22,760 bases of DNA from an uncultured Ruminococcus sp. Its GTDB lineage: Bacteria > Bacillota > Clostridia > Oscillospirales > Ruminococcaceae. Below, piece after piece: positions 15,887 through 22,760 of the stretch; positions within the stretch are counted from its first letter, which is position 1; the number at the start of each line of letters is the position of its first letter. The notes beneath the pieces were generated by a model that made no database searches, was not told where the DNA came from, and saw nothing but the letters and a program-made list of their open reading frames with translations. The stretch lies in NCBI GenBank assembly GCA_900543105.1, contig UQQA01000025.1:1-22760 (forward strand), written 5' to 3'. Both the position numbers and the translations under genes were made by a program.

Positions 15887-15901
15887 AAAGGGGTGGATAA
15901 G

Positions 15902-17299
15902 TTGAATTTATATGATGTTATACCCGAAAATTTATTTTCTGTACTTGCTTCAAAAAACAAAAATTTGTATGTGAAAACCCTTTTTGTTCTGCTTGATGCC
16001 TTTAAACAGCATTTGAAAATACCCAAGAATGATCTTATCTCAATGATAAGTTCACAGCTTGATGATGATATTATTTCGGCGGATTTTACCGAGGAAGAAC
16101 TGCTTGAAAGCGAGCAGACTGTTTCTGGCAAGGCTCATTTTTTAGTGCGAAAACTTAAAAGCGTAGGCTGGATACTGGTCGAAACGGAGAATGATTTCAG
16201 GGAATATATAACCGTTCCGGGATTCAGCTACAAGATAATCCAGCTTTTATATGATATTGCGAATGTATCCGAGTCGGAGAATTTTGCGTATGTTTATTCA
16301 ACGTATTCCTCTTTGAAGCTTGCCGATGAGACCCGTGACCCGTTTGAGATGATAACTGCGCTCAATGACGGAGCGGAACGCACAGAGCGCCTTGTTGAGA
16401 GCCTTAAATCGGTTTATCACAGCATCACATATTACAATCAGCAGCTTATCAACACACTCAATGTAAACAATGTTCTTCATTCCCATTATGAAATATATCA
16501 GGAGGAAGTTGTTTCAAGAATACTGCGCCCGCTGAAAATCAAAGATTCCGTTCCGAAATACAAGATACCGATGCAGAATATTCTGAAAAAGTGGATAGTG
16601 GAAGATGAAGTTATAGACGGAATGGTGCAGTATCAGCTTTCAAAACAAAAGGACGGCGATGAGGAAAAATTCAGAAAGGATATTCTTCATAAGATACATT
16701 ACATTATTGATACCTATGATGATCTTGACAAAAAGTTTATAAGCGTGATAGATGAAAAAAACCGCCGATACACCCGTGCGACCACGCAGAAGATAGATTA
16801 TCTTATTAATTCCGACCAAAGCGTTAAGGGTAATCTTATCACGCTGCTCAAGAATCTTTCCGATGAAGAAAAGGCTGATAAGACATTTCAGCTCACAAGC
16901 AATTCATTTGAGCTTTATGAGCAGTCATTTATAAGTGATGAAAGCTTATACGAAAAGAAGAAAGCCGTTAAAAGGACACGGAATTCCGAGCTTATTATGA
17001 CAGAAGCACCTGTCGATTTTGAGGTAAAAGCAAAGGCTGCGGCAATGCAGGTGCTTAACAATAAATACAGCAAAAAGAATGTCAATGAATATGTTGACAG
17101 GCTTTTGGGTGATAAAAATGAGATAACGAGCCGAGAGATCGCAATTGAAAATGATGATGATTATATTATGACGCTTTTGTCCGTTGTTCAGGCGAATGAC
17201 CGCAGCTCGAAATATTCAATAGAGTTTGCCGATGAAGAAGTGATCTCGGGCAAATATGAGATACCGCTTATGACATACAGAAAAAGAGGTACAAAATGA
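15902..17299 (+). CDS. jetA: Wadjet protein JetA (DUF5716-type kleisin subunit)
   Basis: Kleisin-like subunit that should link the SMC ATPase heads and bind the KITE subunit in the JetABC motor. Recognised as the Firmicutes DUF5716/JetA family by its order in a full jet operon, its size and its all-helical character (IPENLFSVLASKNKNLYV near the start, an Asp/Glu-rich linker at about 50-70, a middle coiled region). Identity rests on remembered family pattern, not on a catalytic motif. Start: TTG 15902 is preferred since AAGGGGTGG lies 6-8 nt upstream. The in-frame GTG 15893 would sit inside that ribosome binding site. The stop overlaps the jetB ATG (ATGA). JetA of this type suggests Wadjet type II, tentatively. 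Confidence 0.85.
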   Translation: MNLYDVIPENLFSVLASKNKNLYVKTLFVLLDAFKQHLKIPKNDLISMISSQLDDDIISADFTEEELLESEQTVSGKAHFLVRKLKSVGWILVETENDFREYITVPGFSYKIIQLLYDIANVSESENFAYVYSTYSSLKLADETRDPFEMITALNDGAERTERLVESLKSVYHSITYYNQQLINTLNVNNVLHSHYEIYQEEVVSRILRPLKIKDSVPKYKIPMQNILKKWIVEDEVIDGMVQYQLSKQKDGDEEKFRKDILHKIHYIIDTYDDLDKKFISVIDEKNRRYTRATTQKIDYLINSDQSVKGNLITLLKNLSDEEKADKTFQLTSNSFELYEQSFISDESLYEKKKAVKRTRNSELIMTEAPVDFEVKAKAAAMQVLNNKYSKKNVNEYVDRLLGDKNEITSREIAIENDDDYIMTLLSVVQANDRSSKYSIEFADEEVISGKYEIPLMTYRKRGTK

Positions 17300-17916
17300 A
17301 TTTAGAACGGTTTGAGCAGATGACTCAAAGAGAAAAGGACGAATTTTCAAGAATATGCAACAAGCTCATGTCAACGACATATATACTTCGTGACGGTGCG
17401 GACAAGCTTGTTTCAAGGGAGTACAGATTTATTGAAAATGAGTTTGAATTGTTCTCGGATTATCTTGGTCTGAGCGGCTGGAGGATATATAAGGACGCAC
17501 AATACGGAATTATATATGTGAGGAATGTTGAGGGATATAACAAGCTTGCACTGAACAAGCTCACAACGGTAATGCTCATCACGATGAGGATAATATATGA
17601 GGATATGAGAGTTCAGGCGAGCAGCAGCAATGATGTCTGCGTGACTGTCGGAGAGCTGTTCGGAAAGATCGTGAATGAGTTTTCGATATACCCGAAAAAG
17701 CCGCCGCAGAAAGAGATAAAGGATTCGTTCAGGATACTCGAAAACCACAGCCTTATAAGACATCTTGACGAGAGCTATGACGATATGGAGTGCAGATTCG
17801 TGATCCTGCCGTCAATACTTGTGGCTGTTCCGAACGAAAAGTGCAAAACGATATGTGATATGCTTAAAGCGGAGGATGAAAAGAATGAAAAGGCTGACGA
17901 GATTATTGCTGATTAA
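17296..17916 (+). CDS. jetB: Wadjet protein JetB (DUF4194, KITE-like subunit, 206 aa)
   Basis: Small winged-helix subunit that dimerises and clamps the kleisin in the JetABC complex, comparable to MukE/ScpB. The sequence has a charged helical start (QMTQREKDEFSRICNKLMST), a central winged-helix-like block ending in YGIIYVRN, the segment LNKLTTVMLITMRIIYEDMR typical of DUF4194, and a second wing-like part VTVGELFGKIVNEFSIYPKK followed by FRILENHSLI. ATG 17296 has AAGAGGT 5-6 nt upstream and overlaps the jetA stop by four bases. Its last 32 bases overlap the predicted jetC start. Context supports co-translation. Confidence 0.9.
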   Translation: MNLERFEQMTQREKDEFSRICNKLMSTTYILRDGADKLVSREYRFIENEFELFSDYLGLSGWRIYKDAQYGIIYVRNVEGYNKLALNKLTTVMLITMRIIYEDMRVQASSSNDVCVTVGELFGKIVNEFSIYPKKPPQKEIKDSFRILENHSLIRHLDESYDDMECRFVILPSILVAVPNEKCKTICDMLKAEDEKNEKADEIIAD

Positions 17917-20900
17917 CTGGCACTATTTTCAGAATATTGTTATTGATTTCGGAGATATCAATTTTCTTACGGGCAAGAATTCGGCAGGCAAATCAACGAT
18001 AATCGATGCTCTTCAGGTCGTGCTTATGGGCGAAACACGCAGCGTTGCCTTTAACCGTGCCGCAAGCAAAAAATCCGAAAGAACGCTGAAAAGCTATCTT
18101 ATCGGTTCGATGGGCGAGGACATTGAAAACGGAAACAAGAGCCTGCGTGAGGGCAAGGATTTCAGCACATATATCGTTGCGGAATTTTATGATGACTTTA
18201 AGTCGTCATACTTCTGCCTTGGTGCAGTATTTGATATTTTTTCGGACGGAAGCGATATAAACAAGCGCTTTTTCTGGCTGAAAAGCGACATTCCAGCAAA
18301 CAGATTCATTGAGAACGGAAAAACAATGGACAGCCGCAGAATGACGCAGTTTTTCAAGGAAAAATATCCGAACAAATATGAAACGAGGGACACTTCCGAG
18401 GGCTATCGTGAAGCACTTCTTCGCAGACTCAATGTTTACAGTGAAAATTTTATTACAATGCTCAAAAAAGCAATATCTTTTGAGCCGATAAACAACATAG
18501 AAAAATTCATAACCGAAAACGTCTGTGATATTGAAGATGATATCGACATTGCGGCGATGCAGGAGAATATCCGTTATTATAAGGATCAGGAGGCTATGGC
18601 TGAACGGTTTGAGGGCAAACTCAGTAAGCTTGAAGAAATATGCGGACAATATGCTGAGATAGAAAAGCTGCGTTCACGCCGCAGAATACAGCAGTTCCTT
18701 ATTGATTACGGAACATATAACAGTCATTGTCTTGACCTTGAAAAAGCACAGACCGATCTGAAAAAATACAATGATCGTATTGAAGAATACAAACAGAGAG
18801 AAGCAGAGCTTGAAGAACTGAAAAAACGTCTTGAAAATGAGCATACACAGCTTATAAACGAAAAGGCAAAGTATTGGAGCGACAAAAACGGCGACTGGCT
18901 CAAAGCGGAGGAAAAGCGCTACACAAATACTATTTCGGAACACAACAAAAATATTTCTGAATTTGTCACAGACATAAAAACAGCTTCTGTACGCTGGAAC
19001 GGAAGATTTTCAAACTGTATCGATAAGCTTGAAGATGAAAAAGTTATCGAAGAAATAAAGAGCGTCCGGACATTTCTTCAAAGAACGGAAAAGTTTTCGG
19101 AGGAGGACTTTGAGCTTTTATCTCCCGAGTATTTTTCCAAGATAAGAGAATCGTATCTCAATGCGAAGAACAGCCTTGATGCGATCGCAAACGAGCTTGC
19201 GGCTGAACTGAAAGAGCTCAGAGATACGAAAAGCAAGCTTGAAAACCGTATCGAGCAGCTTCAGAAGGGTGTAATGCCATATCCGAATAAAGCCGTAAAG
19301 CTGAAGCAGGTCATCAAAGACGGGCTGAAGAAAAAGTACAGTTCGGATATTCCGGTCAACTTTCTTGCTGACAAGATCGAGATAACAGACGACGACTGGC
19401 ACGATGCAGTCGAGGGTTATCTCAACACACAGCGTATGAACATCATCGTTCCTCCCGAATATTTTATGGACGCTTACCGTATATACAGGGAAGTTTGCAG
19501 GCGTGAGGACATATACGAATATGCTGTCGTTGATCTGCAAAAGGTATATGAAGCCGCTCCGAAAACAATGGAAAACAGCCTTGCAAAGATAGTAAAAAGC
19601 AATGATAAGTATGTGCAGGCATATATTGATCGTTTGCTTGGAAAAGTTATTCGCTGTTATGACGATGATAAGATACGTGATTTCAGAACATCGGTCACAA
19701 AGGACTGTATGCTGTATAATAACTTTTCCGTCAAACCGTTTAATCCCAAGACTTATAGATATCCTTATATCGGAAGGAATTCGATAGAGATACAGATAGC
19801 CAATAACAGACAACAGCTGGAAGAGATCAGCACCGTTTTGACCGGATTATCCGAGAAAAAGGCGGCTGTTGCTCCCGTTGTTTCGGGCGAGTGGTTCTTA
19901 GCCGAAAACTACATTTCCTCAACGGTCGTTTCTGCGTTCAACAGGTATGAAAACAGAAAAGAATGTAAGGAAAAGCTGATCGAAATACAGCAGACCCTGG
20001 ATAAGATAGACCTTTTGTGGATAGAGGAGATGGATAAAAAGATCTTCGCCAAGAAGTCAGAAACAGATGCTGCTGCCAATGAAAAAGAAAAAACAATAAG
20101 GTTTATTTCCGATTTTGAACACGAAAGAGATGATACCGTTTCAAGGATAATTCCCGAACTGGAGTGGAAGATCGCTGAAAGCAAGCTAAAGATTAATTCG
20201 GAATATACAGAGGAATATCAGAACAGCAATGGTATCCCGAGATATAAAGCAGAGCTTGCGGAGTGCGGAAGTCCGAGTGCTGTTGCCGACAAGTTTGTCT
20301 CACCGATCAAGGGAACGGCTTCACTTATATTCGCGGGAGAAAAAGACCTCGTTGAAAAGAGAAACGAATACAATAAATCGGAGCAGGCTTCGTTCAGGGT
20401 CGCTGATGTGAGCAATAACGATGAGTATGAAGAAGCCTATCGGAAGATCAGAGATTATGAGCTGCCTAAATATCGTGAGAAGATCGCAAAAGCAAAAAAT
20501 GACGCTATGGAGCAGTTCCAGTCCGACTTTATCTACAAGCTCAGAGATAATATCCGAAGTGCCAGGGAAAAGATCGATGAACTGAATAAAGCTTTGAAAA
20601 TGGTGCAGTTCGGAAATGATAAATACGAATTTTCAGTTGATCCTGCTCCGGCATATATTGAGTATTACAATATGCTGATGTCGAGCTTGCTTGATGATGG
20701 CACAGAGGGATTGTTCAGCTATAATTTTACCGAGAAATACAAGACCGTTATTGACAATTTGTTTGAACAGATCATAAGCTTTGACAGCAATTCCGAAAAG
20801 TCGGTGCAGAGTGTGAAGATGTTCAGCAGATATCAGACATATCTGACATTTGACCTTATAACAACTGACAGCAACGGCAGGCGGGAACGGCTTTCAAAAT

Positions 20901-21250
20901 CTATCAACACAAAGTCGGGCGGAGAAACCCAGACACCGTTTTATATCGCAGTTCTGGCATCTTTTGCTCAGCTGTACAAGACAAATGACCCAAAGGAGAC
21001 GGGAAATACGGTTCGACTTGTTATTTTTGATGAAGCATTCAATAAAATGGACGGCGAGCGTATCATTGAAAGTGTGAAGCTTTTACGCAGCTTTGGTTTG
21101 CAGGCTATAATCTGTTCGCCTCCCGAAAAGGCATCCGAAATTGCACCTATTGCGGACAAGACCCTGCTCGTTTACAAGGAGGCTGCCGACAATGCTTACA
21201 GATCGACCGTTGTGGAATGGACAAAAGAAATGAGTGAGATGCATGGATAA
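17885..21250 (+). CDS. jetC: Wadjet protein JetC (SMC-like ATPase, 1121 aa)
   Basis: Motor ATPase that extrudes DNA loops and lets JetD recognise small circular DNA such as plasmids. Residues 30-38 are the Walker A motif GKNSAGKST after the N-terminal strand INFLTGK. Long coiled coils flank a central hinge-like part (about 270-420 and 680-950). The C-terminal head has the ABC signature SGGE (S1011) and Walker B VIFDEAF (D1049, E1050). This is MukB/SbcC-like domain order and normal length for JetC. The ATG at 17885 is chosen because GGAGG lies 9 nt upstream; an ATG at 17876 directly abuts that GGAGG and upstream extension to 17819 would overlap jetB by about 100 nt. All key ATPase residues are intact. 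Confidence 0.93.
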   Translation: MKRLTRLLLINWHYFQNIVIDFGDINFLTGKNSAGKSTIIDALQVVLMGETRSVAFNRAASKKSERTLKSYLIGSMGEDIENGNKSLREGKDFSTYIVAEFYDDFKSSYFCLGAVFDIFSDGSDINKRFFWLKSDIPANRFIENGKTMDSRRMTQFFKEKYPNKYETRDTSEGYREALLRRLNVYSENFITMLKKAISFEPINNIEKFITENVCDIEDDIDIAAMQENIRYYKDQEAMAERFEGKLSKLEEICGQYAEIEKLRSRRRIQQFLIDYGTYNSHCLDLEKAQTDLKKYNDRIEEYKQREAELEELKKRLENEHTQLINEKAKYWSDKNGDWLKAEEKRYTNTISEHNKNISEFVTDIKTASVRWNGRFSNCIDKLEDEKVIEEIKSVRTFLQRTEKFSEEDFELLSPEYFSKIRESYLNAKNSLDAIANELAAELKELRDTKSKLENRIEQLQKGVMPYPNKAVKLKQVIKDGLKKKYSSDIPVNFLADKIEITDDDWHDAVEGYLNTQRMNIIVPPEYFMDAYRIYREVCRREDIYEYAVVDLQKVYEAAPKTMENSLAKIVKSNDKYVQAYIDRLLGKVIRCYDDDKIRDFRTSVTKDCMLYNNFSVKPFNPKTYRYPYIGRNSIEIQIANNRQQLEEISTVLTGLSEKKAAVAPVVSGEWFLAENYISSTVVSAFNRYENRKECKEKLIEIQQTLDKIDLLWIEEMDKKIFAKKSETDAAANEKEKTIRFISDFEHERDDTVSRIIPELEWKIAESKLKINSEYTEEYQNSNGIPRYKAELAECGSPSAVADKFVSPIKGTASLIFAGEKDLVEKRNEYNKSEQASFRVADVSNNDEYEEAYRKIRDYELPKYREKIAKAKNDAMEQFQSDFIYKLRDNIRSAREKIDELNKALKMVQFGNDKYEFSVDPAPAYIEYYNMLMSSLLDDGTEGLFSYNFTEKYKTVIDNLFEQIISFDSNSEKSVQSVKMFSRYQTYLTFDLITTDSNGRRERLSKSINTKSGGETQTPFYIAVLASFAQLYKTNDPKETGNTVRLVIFDEAFNKMDGERIIESVKLLRSFGLQAIICSPPEKASEIAPIADKTLLVYKEAADNAYRSTVVEWTKEMSEMHG

Positions 21251-22463
21251 CGGATCGTTGATCCTCAATAAGCTGCTTGACAAATATGAGGCGAGAGTTC
21301 CCACTTCAAACCGCAGGGTAAGGATAGAGCTTGCCAAGAATGAGATACCGATACCCGATATGGAGAGCGGCGAATACCGTGAGTTCAGAGAAGATGTGCT
21401 GAAATTAAAAAGCAAGGGATATATTGACCTTGACTGGACAAGAAAAGACTATCTGATAAAAAGCATCTGGCTCGTTCTTGAAAATGCCGATGAAGTTTAT
21501 GAGTATCTTGGACGGGAAAAGAGAACCGAAAAGGTCGGCAGAGTTGTTGAACTTATTGATAATGCGCTGGAAAAAATCAGCTTGGATTGGATAAAGGATC
21601 ATCTTGTGTCCTGTCGTGACTATATGAGTGAAAACAATAAGCTCACGGGTGTATGGAGCAGGGGAGAGCCGTTTCTTAATGGCTTTCTGTCGGCACTTGT
21701 CGGGATAAATGATCTGAACGGCAAGTCTGTTTCAATGAGAGCTTTCAGCATAAGGCTTTACAGTGATTCAAAATTTTTTGAGAGGGAAATGAAGCCGTTC
21801 GTTATTACGGTCATAAAAAACAACGAACCCGATCTTAAGGATATTGATGAAATAAGCGATCGTGAAGTTCTGGCGCAGGTCGGGATAATAATGATGTCGG
21901 AGGTCTTTGAGTTCTGCGGAAATGTTCGGATAAATTTTCGGGGCGGAACGGTCGATTATTCACCTATCAGAAACGGCGCTTGTGTTCTTGACGAAAGCGT
22001 TTCGGAGATAGAGAGCATTGATATTTCCGATACGGATAAAATCATTTTTATTGAGAACAAAACAAACTATTCCGAGTATTGCCTTAACAGCAGAACAGAG
22101 CGTGAGCTTGTTGTGTATCACGGCGGCTTCTACAGCCCAAAACGGGGAGAGTTTTTTCGTAAACTTTGCAGCGGCAAGGATATCCCGACATTTTTATGGA
22201 GCGACATAGATTACGGCGGTTTCAGAATGTTTATGCGTCTGAAAAGCATAGTTCCGTCGCTTGAACCGCTTAATATGGATATAGATTCGTTTGAACGCTA
22301 TAAAAACAAAGGCTTGAAAAGGGACGATAAATACATAACGAAGCTTCAAAAGCTGACAGACGACCCCGAATATGCCGATTTTTATGATGTTATTGCCGCA
22401 ATTGTCAAAGCACAGGTGACTGTTGAGCAGGAAAGCTTTTTGGAAAATGAGTTGGCGTTGTAA
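21243..22463 (+). CDS. jetD: Wadjet nuclease JetD (DUF3322/DUF2220 Toprim-like, 406 aa)
   Basis: Endonuclease subunit that cuts the circular DNA trapped by JetABC. The N-terminal arm (about 1-190, winged-helix/DUF3322) begins ILNKLLDKYEARVPTSNRRV. The C-terminal DUF2220 Toprim-like fold carries the acidic metal site: E271 in FIENKTNYSEY and D321/D323 in SDIDYGGFRMF, both kept. ATG 21243 is preferred over an in-frame GTG at 21234; it overlaps the jetC stop by eight bases, so translation is probably coupled. It is the last gene of the operon. No canonical terminator follows; a hairpin without T-run at 22493-22522 and palindromic element copy 3 come next. Confidence 0.92.
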   Translation: MDNGSLILNKLLDKYEARVPTSNRRVRIELAKNEIPIPDMESGEYREFREDVLKLKSKGYIDLDWTRKDYLIKSIWLVLENADEVYEYLGREKRTEKVGRVVELIDNALEKISLDWIKDHLVSCRDYMSENNKLTGVWSRGEPFLNGFLSALVGINDLNGKSVSMRAFSIRLYSDSKFFEREMKPFVITVIKNNEPDLKDIDEISDREVLAQVGIIMMSEVFEFCGNVRINFRGGTVDYSPIRNGACVLDESVSEIESIDISDTDKIIFIENKTNYSEYCLNSRTERELVVYHGGFYSPKRGEFFRKLCSGKDIPTFLWSDIDYGGFRMFMRLKSIVPSLEPLNMDIDSFERYKNKGLKRDDKYITKLQKLTDDPEYADFYDVIAAIVKAQVTVEQESFLENELAL

Positions 22464-22492
22464 AAAAAATAAAGGTTCGTAAAAGCAGAAAT

Positions 22493-22522
22493 GCCATTTG
22501 AAGTCTTACAGCTTCAAACGGC
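22493..22522. other. Hairpin downstream of jetD within unassigned sequence
   Basis: TTTGAAG (22497-22503) pairs with CTTCAAA (22512-22518), extended by GCC/GGC. There is no T-run, so it is a weak terminator candidate. The surrounding stretch 22464-22603 also holds the 12-bp palindrome CAGAAATTTCTG (22542-22553). No gene is supported there; short frames on either strand look like remnants or chance. Confidence 0.4.
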
Positions 22523-22603
22523 ACAGCTGCGGGATATTGTTTCAGAAATTTCTGCAAAAGGGCGGGTATGAGATGCGTCTGCAACACCAGCTTTAAACAT
22601 TTC

Positions 22604-22704
22604 ATACAAAACACCAATAAAACAACAGATAAAAGTCTGCGCATAATCCATATATGCAAGATTATGCGGCGATTTTTGTATGGTTTTCAATTGGCGTTTA
22701 GTAT
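22604..22704 (+). repeat. Palindromic element, copy 3 (after the Wadjet operon)
   Basis: 101 bp. The left 19 bases ATACAAAACACCAATAAAA are identical to copy 1; the right end CAATTGGCGTTTAGTAT pairs with them. The inner stem is GCATAATC/GATTATGC, perfect here but different in sequence from copy 1 at the same place. Same orientation as copies 1 and 2. It runs directly into copy B of the 19-bp repeat. Confidence 0.8.
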
Positions 22705-22705
22705 A

Positions 22706-22724
22706 AAGGTCACCTCTAAAAACC
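22706..22724 (+). repeat. 19-bp dispersed repeat, copy B
   Basis: AAGGTCACCTCTAAAAACC, one mismatch to 15513-15531. Two small hairpins follow to the window edge: GCTAA/TTAGC (22729-22742) and TCTGC/GCAGA (22749-22760). This may be the left end of another mobile element that continues past the window. Confidence 0.55.
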
Positions 22725-22760
22725 ACCGGCTAAAGCCTTAGCACCTCATCTGCTTGCAGA

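Larger units (their letters stand above)
15434..15901. other. Intergenic region between the Rhs gene and the Wadjet operon
   Basis: No convincing gene. From left to right it holds about 80 bp of AT-rich sequence of unknown origin directly after the early Rhs stop, one copy of a 19-bp repeat (15513-15531), a strong hairpin terminator, a promoter, and copy 2 of the palindromic element. The first part could be the scar of a deletion or insertion that removed the Rhs 3' end. No reading frame there resembles the expected continuation of the Rhs core. Confidence 0.6.

Noticed and set aside
17819..17884. Upstream extension of jetC to 17819
   Set aside because: It would overlap jetB by about 100 nt and lacks a ribosome binding site; GGAGG at 17871-17875 favours ATG 17885.
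22405..22726. Two overlapping minus-strand frames of 84 and 70 codons at the window end
   Set aside because: They run through palindromic element copy 3 and the jetD end, have no convincing start signals and no recognisable domain.

Overview
The window looks like a piece of a low-GC Gram-positive chromosome, most likely a gut Clostridia (Lachnospiraceae-like). The signs are AGGAGG-type ribosome binding sites, TTGACA/TATAAT promoters, a clostridial-type Agr peptide system, a DUF5716-type Wadjet operon and strongly AT-rich intergenic DNA. The species cannot be named from sequence alone.

Left part (1-2800, minus strand) is ordinary chromosome: the 5' end of prfC (release factor 3), a two-TM methyl-accepting chemotaxis protein with a consensus housekeeping promoter, and an XRE-type repressor. 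The repressor is divergent from the next block across a region holding a perfect 27-bp inverted repeat.

Middle part (2943-6002, plus strand) is an Agr-type quorum-sensing locus in the order response regulator, sensor kinase, peptide precursor, processing protease. The response regulator gene carries one extra base and is split between its REC and LytTR domains. The 44-residue AgrD-like peptide has serine where the ring cysteine is expected, so the predicted signal is a true lactone. The agrD and agrB genes have separate promoters. Each has a two-site direct repeat (20-nt period) ending exactly 7 nt before its -35 box, which fits LytTR control and positive feedback.

Right part (6122-22463, plus strand) is accessory DNA. 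A 3103-codon secreted Rhs/YD-repeat protein (signal peptide, GATase-like domain, beta-solenoid, vWA, Ig-like array, YD repeats) stops inside the Rhs core, with no C-terminal toxin domain visible. A complete jetABCD Wadjet operon, an SMC-type system that cleaves circular foreign DNA, follows with overlapping genes.

Three copies of an imperfect palindrome of 100-116 bp lie in the same orientation: before the Rhs gene, in the predicted Wadjet leader, and after the Wadjet operon. Their outer arms are conserved. The inner stems differ in sequence but still pair. They either mark the edges of exchangeable cassettes or are shared leader hairpins. Together, the damaged regulator of a serine-lactone Agr circuit, the palindromes and the Rhs-Wadjet pair are the most unusual content here.
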